Assembly: GCF_047238265.1 (NCBI RefSeq)
Contig: NZ_JBDFMM010000001.1
Span: 248,001-312,000, forward strand
Reading direction: 5' to 3'
DNA length: 64,000 nucleotides
Source: Paenibacillus_F sp047238265
GTDB taxonomy: Bacteria; Bacillota; Bacilli; Paenibacillales; NBRC-103111
The translations under genes were made by a program, and so were the position numbers. The notes under the pieces were generated by a model. That model was not told the origin of the DNA and searched no databases. It saw nothing but the letters and a program-made list of their open reading frames with translations. Shown here piece after piece: positions 46,603-55,188 of the stretch (position 1 is the first letter of the stretch; the number at the start of each line of letters is the position of its first letter).

Positions 46603-47589
46603 ATGTCTAAAGTTTACCGCCCTGCCGATATCCCCCGGATAGTCGTCATAGGGGGCGGAACAGGATTGTCCGTCATGCTCCGGGGGTTGAAACAGAAACC
46701 GCTGGATATCACGGCTATCGTAACGGTAGCCGACGACGGAGGCAGCTCCGGCATTTTGCGCTCCGAGCTGCAAATCCCTCCGCCGGGCGACATCCGCAAT
46801 GTGCTTACGGCACTGGCGGATGTGGAGCCGCTGCTTTCCGAGATGCTGCAGTACCGGTTTCCGGCCGGAACCGGACTCGCGGGCCACAGCCTCGGAAACC
46901 TGATTCTCGCGGCGATGAAGGACATCACCGGTGATTTCGTCACCGGTATCCGTGAGATGAGCCGCGTGTTCGCGGTACGCGGCCGTGTGCTGCCTGCCTC
47001 CAGGCAGGAGCTGTATTTGCGGGCGCTGATGGAGGACGGCACGATCGTGGAAGGGGAGTCGAAGATTCCCCAAGCCGGAGGACGCATCAAGCGGGTTATG
47101 CTGGAGCCGGCGGACATCGAGCCGCTGGAGGAAGCGGTCGAGGCTATCCGCGATGCGGATGCCATCCTGTGCGGACCCGGAAGCCTGTACACGAGTATCC
47201 TTCCTAATCTGCTCGTGCCGGGAATAGCGGAGGAGATTCTCAAATCCGATGCGGTCAAAATGTTCATTTGTAACGTGATGACCCAACCGGGCGAGACGGA
47301 CGATTACTCCGTCGGAGATCATCTGACGGCCATTCATAACCATATAGGCCATCATTTGTTTGATTATGTCATCGTAAACAACGGGGAGATTCCTCCCCAG
47401 GTACAGAATAAATATGCCGAGAAAGGCGCCAAAGCCGTCCATCTGGACCTCGATGAGGTGACGAAGCGCGGATACCGCGTCATCGCCGACAAGCTGGTGC
47501 TTTTCCGGACCTATCTGCGCCATGATGCGGATAAATTAAGCGAGCATATCTATCAGATCGTGGAGAGCTGGATGCTCAGGAAGAGGTGA
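46603..47589 (+). CDS. yvcK: Gluconeogenesis/cell-shape factor YvcK (GlmR)
   Basis: CofD/UPF0052-fold protein needed in B. subtilis for growth on gluconeogenic carbon and for feeding carbon to peptidoglycan precursors; it binds UDP-GlcNAc. The 328-aa protein shows VIGGGTGLSVMLRGLK near residue 13, VADDGGSSGILR, PPPGDIRNVL, GHSLGNLILAA and GPGSLYTSILPNLLV. It starts 12 bases after rapZ and is followed closely by whiA. Confidence 0.95.
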   Translation: MSKVYRPADIPRIVVIGGGTGLSVMLRGLKQKPLDITAIVTVADDGGSSGILRSELQIPPPGDIRNVLTALADVEPLLSEMLQYRFPAGTGLAGHSLGNLILAAMKDITGDFVTGIREMSRVFAVRGRVLPASRQELYLRALMEDGTIVEGESKIPQAGGRIKRVMLEPADIEPLEEAVEAIRDADAILCGPGSLYTSILPNLLVPGIAEEILKSDAVKMFICNVMTQPGETDDYSVGDHLTAIHNHIGHHLFDYVIVNNGEIPPQVQNKYAEKGAKAVHLDLDEVTKRGYRVIADKLVLFRTYLRHDADKLSEHIYQIVESWMLRKR

Positions 47590-47595
47590 GTCCCC

Positions 47596-48537
47596 ATGTC
47601 TTTTGCGGCGCAAACGAAGAAGGAATTGACCCTAATCGAAGCGGAGGATTGCTGCGAGAAAGCCGAATTATCGGCTCTTATCCGCATGAACGGTTCCGTC
47701 CAGCTGACGAATCAGCGCGTCGTTCTTGATATTTCAACGGAAAACGCCGCTATTGCCAGGAGGATTTACTCTTTGCTTAAAAAGCGGTATGAGCTTCATA
47801 CCGAGCTGCTCGTCCGTAAGAAAATGCGTCTTAAGAAGAATAATGTCTATATCGTCCGCGTGCCGAACCAGGTACAAGAGCTGCTTTCCGACCTTTACAT
47901 CGTGTCGGAAGGCTTTCAATTTACTCCGGGCATAGATAAAGGCATCGTAAAAACAAACTGCTGCCGGCGGGCCTACCTTCGGGGGGCTTTTCTTGCGGGA
48001 GGCTCCGTCAATAATCCGGAGGGTTCTTCGTATCATCTCGAAATTGCCTCCATGTATGAAGAACACTGTCAGGCGCTTTGTCAGCTGGCCAACCGATTCG
48101 ATTTGAACGCGAGATGCATTGAGCGCAAGAAAGGGTTCGTGTTCTACATCAAGGAAGGCGAGCGGATTATTGAATTTCTCAGCATTATTGGCGCACACCA
48201 GGCCCTGTTGCGTTTCGAGGATGTCCGGATCATGAAGGATATGCGAAATTCGGTAAACCGTATCGTAAACTGCGAAACGGCGAATCTTAATAAAACGATC
48301 GGAGCGGCTGTCCGTCAGATCGATAACATCCGTCTTATCGAACGGGAAGTCGGCTTGGACAGCCTTCCGGAAAAACTCCGTGAAGTCGCGGAGATCCGTA
48401 TGAAGCACCCCGACTTGAACCTCAAAGAGGTCGGAGACATGCTGAAGGGAAGCGTCAGCAAGTCGGGTGTCAATCATCGTCTGCGGAAAATAGACGAACT
48501 GGCCGACAAAATTCGCAACGGCGCAGCCATCCGTTAG
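47596..48537 (+). CDS. whiA: DNA-binding protein WhiA
   Basis: LAGLIDADG-like fold joined to a C-terminal helix-turn-helix; in Bacillus it affects cell division and chromosome segregation, in Streptomyces sporulation. The 313-aa protein has KKELTLIEAEDCCEKAELSA at the start, RRAYLRGAFLAGGSVNNPEG in the homing-endonuclease-like domain, and NRIVNCETANLNKTIGAA. The C-terminal HTH is at about 265-300 (HPDLNLKEVGDMLKGSVSKS). Last of the trio. Confidence 0.95.
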   Translation: MSFAAQTKKELTLIEAEDCCEKAELSALIRMNGSVQLTNQRVVLDISTENAAIARRIYSLLKKRYELHTELLVRKKMRLKKNNVYIVRVPNQVQELLSDLYIVSEGFQFTPGIDKGIVKTNCCRRAYLRGAFLAGGSVNNPEGSSYHLEIASMYEEHCQALCQLANRFDLNARCIERKKGFVFYIKEGERIIEFLSIIGAHQALLRFEDVRIMKDMRNSVNRIVNCETANLNKTIGAAVRQIDNIRLIEREVGLDSLPEKLREVAEIRMKHPDLNLKEVGDMLKGSVSKSGVNHRLRKIDELADKIRNGAAIR

Positions 48538-48578
48538 ACCTATACGGGAACTTTTTCCTAGAGTATTTCGACGTAAAA

Positions 48579-48587
48579 TGGTATAAT
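48579..48587 (+). promoter_or_regulatory. Extended -10 promoter before the HPr-like gene
   Basis: TGGTATAAT, a perfect extended -10. No good -35 is needed or seen. The message would have a leader of about 215 bases before ATG 48807, including small inverted repeats (for example CCAA/TTGG near 48,670), but no known riboswitch. Confidence 0.6.
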
Positions 48588-48806
48588 ATGAAGCAGATTA
48601 CGCATTTTACGGCACTCGCGGTTCTTGAACGGACAAGCGCAGCCCGGTGCCAGGTCCCCGTTCGATGAACATCCAACATGAATTGGATAGAAATCATCAT
48701 GCCTGATGCTTAACCGACATAAGTTACACGTAAGGGGAACCTCCGAGCGATATTGCCGGGGATGCATTATAGACTGCAAATTAAGAACGTAGGGGGAATC
48801 CAATCC

Positions 48807-49076
48807 ATGTCGAGACGCCCAGTAGTGGTGAAATTGAAAACCGGCCTTCACGCTAGACCCGCTGCTTTATTTGTTCAGGAAGCCAATAAATTTTCGTCCG
48901 AGATTTTTGTAGAGAAGGACGAGAAGAAGGTAAACGCCAAGAGCATTATGGGAATTATGAGCCTCGCGATCAGCACAGGAACTGAAATTTACATAAGTGC
49001 AGAAGGTTCGGACGCTGAACAGGCTGTAAACGCTTTAGTCACGCTGGTCAGCAAAGAAGAACTTGAAAATCAGTAA
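48807..49076 (+). CDS. HPr-family phosphocarrier at the crh locus
   Basis: An 89-aa HPr-fold protein. His15 lies in TGLHARPAA and Ser46 in NAKSIMGIMSL, the two phosphorylation sites of HPr. In B. subtilis the gene after whiA is crh, whose product has Gln15 and cannot carry PTS phosphate. This one keeps His15, so it could work as true HPr (PTS carrier) and also as CcpA co-regulator after HprK acts on Ser46. AGGGGGAA precedes ATG 48807; an in-frame ATG at 48753 lacks a ribosome site. Confidence 0.9.
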   Translation: MSRRPVVVKLKTGLHARPAALFVQEANKFSSEIFVEKDEKKVNAKSIMGIMSLAISTGTEIYISAEGSDAEQAVNALVTLVSKEELENQ

Positions 49077-49081
49077 GAACG

Positions 49082-49112
49082 AAGGCTTCCTGCCAAGGGA
49101 GCTTTTTATTTT
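49082..49112 (+). terminator. Terminator after the HPr-like gene
   Basis: AAGGCTTCC (49082-49090) pairs with GGGAGCTTT (49097-49105) with G-T pairs, then TTATTTTT. Confidence 0.75.
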
Positions 49113-49226
49113 TGGTCAAACAGAAACCTTTTCCAGCAAAAAACGTCTAAAGATTGGGCGATTTTTCGGGAGAAGGCTTTTTTGTCATGTCGTTTTTTAG
49201 AAAAAGGAAGGAAAAGGAGTAGGAGC

Positions 49227-50984
49227 ATGATTCAATGGAAGAAAGAGGTTTCGCTTCTGATGGCGCTGGTGCTGTTCGCAGTTTTCCTGATGCCGATTCA
49301 GGCGCGCGCAATCTCGTCCTCATCACAGTTAATTGTTTTGTACCTGGACAACAAGCAGGCGTTCGTCAATGAAGATCAAGTGGAGCTGGAATCGCCGGCC
49401 ACCATCATCAAGGACAAAACATTCGTTCCGGCTAAATTTATCGGTGACAGTCTGGGGTTCCCCGTTACGTGGGACAATACGGCCAGAACGATCACGATGC
49501 AGCCTCCGGGCTATAACATCGTTTTAAGCAGCGATCTGAAGAAAGCCTACATCAACGGCGAGGAAGTACCGTTCGATTCGGTTGCGGCGATCGTAAAGGG
49601 CAAGCTGCTCGTCAAACTGACCTGGGTTGCCGATTATATGGGCGCCAAGTATACGTATTACCACGAATCGCGCAAAGTGGAAATCATCTACGTTCCCAAG
49701 CCGGAAGGCATTTACGACAACGGAGTGAACAATTCGAATCCCGTTGCCAAGTTTACGACTCACAAAGAGAAATACCGCCTGGGCGAGACCGTCAAGTACA
49801 TCGACCTCTGCTACGATCCGGATGCGGAAGGCATGGCGAAGTACGAATGGACAGGCAAGCAGGACGCGTTCTTCAAGCCGGGTTCCTATCCGGTAAGCCT
49901 TAAAGTCTACGACAAGCACGGACATGTGAGCAAGGTCTTCACTAAAAACGTTATCGTTGAAGATATCCCGTATATATCGGAAGCCGAATATCCGGTTTAT
50001 CACAATGAGATCGGCAGCTTCTACAAACTGAGCTGGGATACGCTGACTTCCCACTTCTACAACTTGCCGATGCTTCCCAAAGAAACGACCAACGTACCGG
50101 GCCGCAAGCTGCTCGTCAGCGATAGCCCCGAAGAATTTACGGAGCCGGGCATCCTGTATCAGGACATGATTAACGGCAAGGGCCGTCTGTATGCGGACCA
50201 CATCAACGGAACGAAGAACAAAGTAACGTTCGCCATTATGGCAACGAACACGACGGATAAGCCCGTCACGGTCAAAACGACCAACAAAGGCGAAGTATGG
50301 CCTTCCGTATATGCGAACCTGATCGGCAGCGAGGCTTCCGTAGACTTCCTGCTGGGCAATACATATAACGAGAAGCTGACCATTCCGCCGCACGATACAC
50401 TCGTTTACCGCCAGCTTCCGGATTTCTATCCCGGTCAGGGCGTAAATCTGTTCTATGATTTGGAAACTTCGGGAGAAGTGCAGTTTTCTTTCCTGGCGGC
50501 CGATGAGCTGTCGAGCACGACACTGTCCGAAAGCAAGCAGCTCGGCTTTACAGGGCATGTAAGGGGCTCATTCGACGTTTCCGAGATTAAGTGGAATATC
50601 GACGCCTCTTCCTTCACCAAAGCGTCCAAGCTGGTCATCGGGGATGGGAAAACCGATCCTTTCGTGGACGGCTACGACGTGATGCGTAAGGAAAACGTGA
50701 AGAATGGGGGCAACTACGGCGTTGTCTACAAGATTCACGCGGACAAACCGCGCAAGATGGCGATTATGCTGCTGGCCCGCGGCGGTGTTTTCAAAGGGCC
50801 GATCAAGATCAACGGAGAGATCCAATCGATCCCGTATTCCGGTGTCATCACCGCTTTTGACGGCATGCAAATTCTCCACCGCACCACAGGGACGGAGAAG
50901 TCGCTCGATATCGAGTTTACGCCTCCGGCCGGTTCGGCTTTCCCGATCGATCTGATTTTCTATCCGCTTGCGGATCTGGACTGA
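49227..50984 (+). CDS. Secreted stalk-domain (copper amine oxidase N-terminal-like) protein
   Basis: A 585-aa exported protein. Residues 1-28 form a signal peptide, with likely cleavage after ARA. Residues about 33-145 carry two copies of the copper amine oxidase N-terminal-like stalk repeat (KTFVPAKFIGDSLGFPVTWD, and a second around GKLLVKLTWVADYMGAKYTY). A PKD-like beta-sandwich follows (about 170-245, NPVAKFTTHKEKY to KNVIVED). The remainder, beta-rich, is not recognised. Such stalk repeats are common on Paenibacillus cell surfaces. AAGGAGTAGGAG precedes ATG 49227. No catalytic residues identified. Confidence 0.85.
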   Translation: MIQWKKEVSLLMALVLFAVFLMPIQARAISSSSQLIVLYLDNKQAFVNEDQVELESPATIIKDKTFVPAKFIGDSLGFPVTWDNTARTITMQPPGYNIVLSSDLKKAYINGEEVPFDSVAAIVKGKLLVKLTWVADYMGAKYTYYHESRKVEIIYVPKPEGIYDNGVNNSNPVAKFTTHKEKYRLGETVKYIDLCYDPDAEGMAKYEWTGKQDAFFKPGSYPVSLKVYDKHGHVSKVFTKNVIVEDIPYISEAEYPVYHNEIGSFYKLSWDTLTSHFYNLPMLPKETTNVPGRKLLVSDSPEEFTEPGILYQDMINGKGRLYADHINGTKNKVTFAIMATNTTDKPVTVKTTNKGEVWPSVYANLIGSEASVDFLLGNTYNEKLTIPPHDTLVYRQLPDFYPGQGVNLFYDLETSGEVQFSFLAADELSSTTLSESKQLGFTGHVRGSFDVSEIKWNIDASSFTKASKLVIGDGKTDPFVDGYDVMRKENVKNGGNYGVVYKIHADKPRKMAIMLLARGGVFKGPIKINGEIQSIPYSGVITAFDGMQILHRTTGTEKSLDIEFTPPAGSAFPIDLIFYPLADLD

Positions 50985-51014
50985 TCCGTTTTAATTTCGC
51001 CCGCACGAAAAAAG

Positions 51015-51057
51015 AAACCCCGGATTACCGACGAAAGTCGATAGTCCGGGGTTTTTT
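51015..51057. terminator. Bidirectional terminator between convergent genes
   Basis: AAACCCCGGA (51015-51024) pairs with TCCGGGGTTT (51045-51054), with an inner CGAC/GTCG hairpin, T run on the right and A run on the left. It can end both the stalk-domain gene (+) and clpP (-). Confidence 0.9.
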
Positions 51058-51068
51058 GGCTGAGAAAA

Positions 51069-51671
51069 TTAAGCTTCCTTGCCGCCTTCGGTTGTCTTCT
51101 CGATCACTTTATCGATAAGACCGTAGGCACTTGCTTCGGCCGCGCTCATAAAGTAGTCGCGGTCGGTATCTTTATCGATACGTTCCAGCGGCTGGCCTGT
51201 ACGCTCCGCGAGAATTTTGTTCAAGTTCTCACGCATTTTGAGAATGCGTCTCGCGCGAATTTCGATATCCGTCGCTTGACCTTCCGCACCGCCGAGCGGC
51301 TGGTGAATCATGACTTCGGAGTTCGGCAGGGCGTAACGCTTGCCTTTGGCGCCTGCCGCAAGCAGGAAAGCGCCCATGGAAGCCGCCATCCCTACGCAGA
51401 TCGTGGAAACGTCGGATTTGATAAACTGCATCGTGTCGTAAATCGCCATTCCAGCTGTGATGGAACCGCCGGGGCTGTTAATGTACAAATGAATATCCTT
51501 GTCGGGGTCCTGCGCATCTAGGAACAGCAGTTGGGCGATAATCGCGTTGGCGACCTGATCATTTACCGGGGTACCCAGAAAAATAATACGGTCTTTAAGA
51601 AGACGGGAGTAAATATCGTAAGCGCGTTCTCCTCTTGCATCAGGCTCGACAACCATTGGAATAAAACTCAT
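51069..51671 (-). CDS. clpP: ATP-dependent Clp protease proteolytic subunit
   Basis: Serine protease tetradecamer working with ClpC, ClpX or ClpE in regulated protein breakdown. The 200-aa protein has Ser98 in GMAASMGAF, His123 in MIHQPLGG and Asp172, the full catalytic triad. AGGAGGT precedes the ATG. A promoter with overlapping CtsR-type operator lies upstream, so heat and stress induction is expected. ctsR itself is not in this window. Confidence 0.97.
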   Translation of the reverse strand: MSFIPMVVEPDARGERAYDIYSRLLKDRIIFLGTPVNDQVANAIIAQLLFLDAQDPDKDIHLYINSPGGSITAGMAIYDTMQFIKSDVSTICVGMAASMGAFLLAAGAKGKRYALPNSEVMIHQPLGGAEGQATDIEIRARRILKMRENLNKILAERTGQPLERIDKDTDRDYFMSAAEASAYGLIDKVIEKTTEGGKEA

Positions 51672-51732
51672 TAATGTTACCTCCTTCGATAATACGCCGC
51701 TATAACTGCGTTAATTTTCAGTATCTACAAAT

Positions 51733-51761
51733 ATGATAACGAAAAAACGTCAAAAGGTCAA
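51733..51761 (-). promoter_or_regulatory. clpP promoter
   Basis: On the minus strand TTGACC (51761-51756), 17 bases, TATCAT (51738-51733). The -35 lies within the CtsR-like repeat. Confidence 0.75.
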
Positions 51762-51772
51762 GAAAGGTCAAA
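51749..51772. promoter_or_regulatory. CtsR operator at clpP
   Basis: The + strand reads GGTCAAGAAAGGTCAAA at 51756-51772, one mismatch to the CtsR consensus RGTCAAANANRGTCAAA. A third GTCAA half-site starts at 51749. It overlaps the clpP -35, fitting repression. Confidence 0.85.
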
Positions 51773-52022
51773 CTTATTTGGAAAAACCTCTCTCGTTCTT
51801 TCCCCTCAAGCGGAACGGGTGAAACATTTCAGGCTCCGCAAGGCTCATGTATCAAGCCGCCCGTAAATCCAGGGATTAAATCCACAAAATGACAGGGGGT
51901 CTGGTTCCTGCCACGACCAAAGTCCAGTTTCCAAACTAAACCGGGGACCATTATTAAACTCCTCCTTAAAAGGTATACTGGCTAACAAAGAGAGGAAATT
52001 AATTGGAATTAAGGAGCGGACT

Positions 52023-52673
52023 ATGGAGTGGATTAGTGATCTTTTCGCACAATACGGGTATCTGGTGCTCTTCCTGGGCCTCTTCGCAGAATCGGTGGCC
52101 CTGCCTTTTCCCGGGGAACTGGCTATGATGATTTCGGGACATATGGTACATGTAAACACGTTTAATATGGCTGGTGTTATGGGCGTTTCATTTGCGGGAG
52201 CTTTTGCGGGAACCATCTTTACGTATGTGCTTGGACGGAAGTTGGGGACGCCTTTTTTCGATAAGTACGGCAAGTATGTGCTTCTCAATCCGGAGAGACT
52301 TTTGAAAATAAAAAAATGGTTCGATAAGTACGGGGACAAAATTATTCTCGTCAGTTATTTTGTTCCGGGTTTGAGGCATTTTACAGGGTATGTGTCAGGG
52401 ATTTTGAAAATCCGCCTGAAGACTTTCCTGATATTTAACGGGTTGAGCGGCGTGCTGTGGGTCATTACGTACGTGATGGTAGGTTTCTTGTTCGGTACGA
52501 AAATCCAGCAACTGCTGCATGTGATTTCCCAGTACTCGACGGTTGCCATTATTGCGGCCGCTATCGCTTTGACGGGTCTGGTTGTCGTAAAAAGGAACAA
52601 GGAAACCGTTTTGGGCTGGCTCCGCGCACGGTATGCGGGAATTCAAAAAATGTTTATGGGCTCGGCGGAATAG
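52023..52673 (+). CDS. DedA/VTT-family membrane protein
   Basis: A 216-aa integral membrane protein of the DedA family, members of which act as flippases or transporters for polyprenyl phosphate or phospholipid and affect envelope stability. It shows the family pattern: AESVALPFPGELAMM near residue 22, GRKLGTPFFDKYGKY, and FVPGLRHFTGYVSGILK with the essential arginine, plus about five hydrophobic segments. The C-terminus is basic and cytosolic. AAGGAG precedes the ATG. Substrate not determinable. Confidence 0.9.
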   Translation: MEWISDLFAQYGYLVLFLGLFAESVALPFPGELAMMISGHMVHVNTFNMAGVMGVSFAGAFAGTIFTYVLGRKLGTPFFDKYGKYVLLNPERLLKIKKWFDKYGDKIILVSYFVPGLRHFTGYVSGILKIRLKTFLIFNGLSGVLWVITYVMVGFLFGTKIQQLLHVISQYSTVAIIAAAIALTGLVVVKRNKETVLGWLRARYAGIQKMFMGSAE

Positions 52674-52699
52674 CGGTTGAAGCCGCCGGGTGCAACAAA

Positions 52700-52730
52700 A
52701 AAAGCTTCTGTCCGAAGACAGAAGCTTTTT
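52700..52730. terminator. Bidirectional terminator between dedA and tRNA-Arg
   Basis: AAAAGCTTCTGTC (52700-52712), loop CGAA, GACAGAAGCTTTTT (52717-52730), with further A on the left. Serves dedA (+) and tRNA-Arg (-). Confidence 0.92.
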
Positions 52731-52744
52731 GGTGTAAAGCAGGA

Positions 52745-52816
52745 CGCGCCCGCGAGGAATCGAACCTCGATCTCAGGCTCCGGAGGCCTACGTCATATCC
52801 ATTGGACCACGGGCGC
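52745..52816 (-). tRNA. tRNA-Arg (CCG), no encoded CCA
   Basis: 72 bases on the minus strand. Acceptor GCGCCCG pairs with CGGGCGC, anticodon CCG in the loop CTCCGGA, T-arm GGTTCGATTCC, discriminator G. CCA is not encoded. Confidence 0.95.
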
Positions 52817-52843
52817 ATGTTTCATTAAGTAACAGCAAAGGTT

Positions 52844-52872
52844 ATTATATGATAGAGGTATAAAAAAAGCAA
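52844..52872 (-). promoter_or_regulatory. tRNA-Arg promoter
   Basis: On the minus strand TTGCTT (52872-52867), 17 bases, TATAAT (52849-52844), about 28 bases before the tRNA. Divergent from the cggR promoter. Confidence 0.8.
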
Positions 52873-52930
52873 GTCCTCCGGCTCAGTTTTTTTTCGGACG
52901 CCCATTTACAAAAATCAAACTTTGCACACA

Positions 52931-52960
52931 TTGATTCTTTTATGCGAACTGGGGTATAAT
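52931..52960 (+). promoter_or_regulatory. cggR-glycolytic operon promoter
   Basis: TTGATT (52931-52936), 18 bases, TATAAT (52955-52960). The CggR operator follows downstream of the expected start, as in B. subtilis. Confidence 0.75.
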
Positions 52961-52994
52961 GGGGATGTGCAAGGCAAGTTTTTTTTGATCCATG

Positions 52995-53032
52995 TGGGAC
53001 TTAAAATGCACTCGCGGGACATTTTGGGTCCC
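52995..53032 (+). promoter_or_regulatory. CggR operator
   Basis: TGGGAC (52995-53000), CGGGAC (53015-53020) and GGGTCCC (53026-53032). The direct repeat of GGGAC 20 bases apart plus a closing inverted GTCC half follows the B. subtilis CggR operator pattern. It lies between promoter and cggR, so bound CggR would block elongation. Confidence 0.85.
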
Positions 53033-53057
53033 AACACGATCAATAGGAGTGTAAGGC

Positions 53058-54086
53058 ATGAGAGATATTCTCGACGTCCAGAAACAGCTCCTGCCGGACT
53101 TGCTGGAGGTTCTGAACAAGCGTTACACCGTTCTGCAGCATATTTTCCTGCTCGGAAGCGTGGGCCGCAGAACCCTGGCCGGCGCTCTCGATATGACGGA
53201 GCGGGTTTTGCGCAGCGAAGTGGAGTTTCTGAAAGGCCAAGGCCTGATTGAAACGGAAACATCGGGCATGCGCATCAGCGAATCGGGCAGGGAACTGCTG
53301 GAGAAGCTTCAGCCGCTTATCAAGGAGATGCTCGGACTCAACGAGCTGGAGAAGCGGATTCGCGACCATTTCCGCCTGGAGCAGGTCGTAGTCGTGCCCG
53401 GCGATTCGGATTCTTCGCTGTTTGCGAAGAAGGAGCTGGGCCGGGCGGCCGCGCTGATGCTGCGCAAGCACGTCACGAAGCATGACGTGATCGCGGTTAC
53501 CGGCGGCTCCACAATGGCCGAAGTGGCGGAGCACCTGTCCACGACGAGCGCCCTCAAGGGCAGCCTGTTCGTTCCGGCCCGCGGAGGGCTCGGCGAAAGC
53601 GTGGAGCTGCAGGCGAACATGATCGCCTCCAAGATGGCGAAAAAGACCGGCGGGCAGTACCGCCTCCTGCATGTTCCGGATCATCTCCGCGAAGAGGCTT
53701 ACCAGTCTTTGATCCAGGAACCGAACATCCAGGAGATGATGGACGTGGTCCGCAGCAGCCGCATCGTCATTCACGGCATTGGAGATGCTATCGTCATGGC
53801 GCAGAGGCGCAAGGTAGACTCCGAGACGATAGACAGCCTGCGCGGCGAAGGGGCGTTGGCCGAAGCGTTCGGCTACTATTTTAACCCCGAGGGCAAGGTT
53901 GTCCATAAGATGCCGACCGTAGGGCTTCGGCTGGAAGATATCCAGCACTGCGAAGTCGTGATCGGCGTAGCCGGCGGCAAAAGCAAAGGCGCGGCTGTAG
54001 CTTCGGTTTTAAAATACGGCCAGGAGGATATCCTGGTGACGGACGAAGCGGCAGCCGTGGAGATGTTAAAGTACACGTTATCTTGA
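53058..54086 (+). CDS. cggR: Central glycolytic genes regulator CggR
   Basis: SorC/DeoR-type repressor of its own operon, released by fructose-1,6-bisphosphate when sugar is plentiful. The 342-aa protein has an N-terminal HTH (about 25-75, GRRTLAGALDMTERVLRSEVEFL), then the sugar-phosphate isomerase-like effector domain with VTGGSTMAEVAEHL near 150 and GGLGESVELQANMIA, and the late GVAGGKSKGAAVASVL. ATG 53058 is preceded by AGGAG. First gene of cggR-gap-pgk-tpiA-gpmI-eno. Confidence 0.96.
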   Translation: MRDILDVQKQLLPDLLEVLNKRYTVLQHIFLLGSVGRRTLAGALDMTERVLRSEVEFLKGQGLIETETSGMRISESGRELLEKLQPLIKEMLGLNELEKRIRDHFRLEQVVVVPGDSDSSLFAKKELGRAAALMLRKHVTKHDVIAVTGGSTMAEVAEHLSTTSALKGSLFVPARGGLGESVELQANMIASKMAKKTGGQYRLLHVPDHLREEAYQSLIQEPNIQEMMDVVRSSRIVIHGIGDAIVMAQRRKVDSETIDSLRGEGALAEAFGYYFNPEGKVVHKMPTVGLRLEDIQHCEVVIGVAGGKSKGAAVASVLKYGQEDILVTDEAAAVEMLKYTLS

Positions 54087-54137
54087 CGGGCCACAGGCGC
54101 GTCTTGAAATATAAACTTTCTACTGGGAGGAATTACA

Positions 54138-55142
54138 ATGGTAAAAGTGGGTATTAACGGTTTCGGTCGTATCGGACGTAACGTATTCCGCGCCGCTCTG
54201 AACAACACTGAAGTGGAAATCGTAGCAATCAACGATCTGACGGACGTAAGCACGCTTGCGCACCTGCTCAAGTATGACACGACTCACGGCAGACTTAACG
54301 CTACGGTTGAAGCCGGCGAAGGCGAGATTAAAGTTAACGGCAAATCCATCAAGGTATTTGCAGAGCGCGACCCTGGAAACCTTCCTTGGGCTGAATACGG
54401 CGTTGAAATCGTCGTTGAATCCACTGGTATCTTCACAGACAAAGCGAAAGCTGAGTCTCACCTGAAAGGCGGAGCAAAGAAAGTTATCATTTCCGCACCG
54501 GCTACGAACGAAGATATCACAGTTGTTATGGGCGTTAACGAAGAGAAATACGATCCTTCCGCTCATACGGTCATCTCCAACGCTTCTTGTACGACTAACT
54601 GTCTTGCTCCTTTCGCTAAAGTATTGGACGAGAAGTTCGGTATCGTAAAAGGCATGATGACGACTGTTCACTCCTATACGAACGACCAGCAAGTGCTTGA
54701 CCTGCCTCATAAGGATCTTCGCCGCGCTCGTGCGGCAGCCGAGAACATCATTCCTTCCACTACGGGTGCAGCTAAAGCCGTTTCCCTGGTTCTGCCGCAG
54801 CTTAAAGGCAAACTGAACGGTATGGCTATGCGCGTTCCGACTCCAAACGTTTCCGTAACGGATCTGGTTGTCGAGCTGAACGCCAACGTAACCGTTGATG
54901 ACGTGAACAATGCTCTTAAAGAAGCTGCCGACGGCCCGCTTAAAGGCATCTTGAACTACTCCGACGAGCCGCTTGTATCGAGCGACTACAACGGTGACCC
55001 TGCTTCCTCCACAATCGACTCTCTGTCGACTATGGTAGTAGGCGACAACATGGTGAAAGTCGTTTCCTGGTACGATAACGAGTGGGGCTACTCCAACCGT
55101 GTCGTTGACCTGGCCGCTTTCATCGCTAAAAAAGGTCTGTAA
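54138..55142 (+). CDS. gap: Glyceraldehyde-3-phosphate dehydrogenase (glycolytic)
   Basis: NAD-dependent oxidation and phosphorylation of glyceraldehyde 3-phosphate. The 334-aa protein has the NAD-binding GINGFGRIGR, nucleophile Cys151 in SNASCTTNC, the catalytic His in TTVHSYTNDQ near 178, and WYDNEWGYS at the C-terminus. Position after cggR makes it the glycolytic GapA type rather than the gluconeogenic GapB. Codon use looks optimised for high expression. A strong hairpin follows the stop. Confidence 0.97.
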   Translation: MVKVGINGFGRIGRNVFRAALNNTEVEIVAINDLTDVSTLAHLLKYDTTHGRLNATVEAGEGEIKVNGKSIKVFAERDPGNLPWAEYGVEIVVESTGIFTDKAKAESHLKGGAKKVIISAPATNEDITVVMGVNEEKYDPSAHTVISNASCTTNCLAPFAKVLDEKFGIVKGMMTTVHSYTNDQQVLDLPHKDLRRARAAAENIIPSTTGAAKAVSLVLPQLKGKLNGMAMRVPTPNVSVTDLVVELNANVTVDDVNNALKEAADGPLKGILNYSDEPLVSSDYNGDPASSTIDSLSTMVVGDNMVKVVSWYDNEWGYSNRVVDLAAFIAKKGL

Positions 55143-55162
55143 TCCTTAAATAAGCCATGCAA

Positions 55163-55188
55163 GAAGAGGAGAAGAAATTCTCCTCTTC
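55163..55188 (+). repeat. Perfect hairpin after gap
   Basis: GAAGAGGAGAA (55163-55173), loop GAAA, TTCTCCTCTTC (55178-55188). A GNRA tetraloop without following T run, so more like a 3' stability or processing element than a terminator. Confidence 0.8.
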
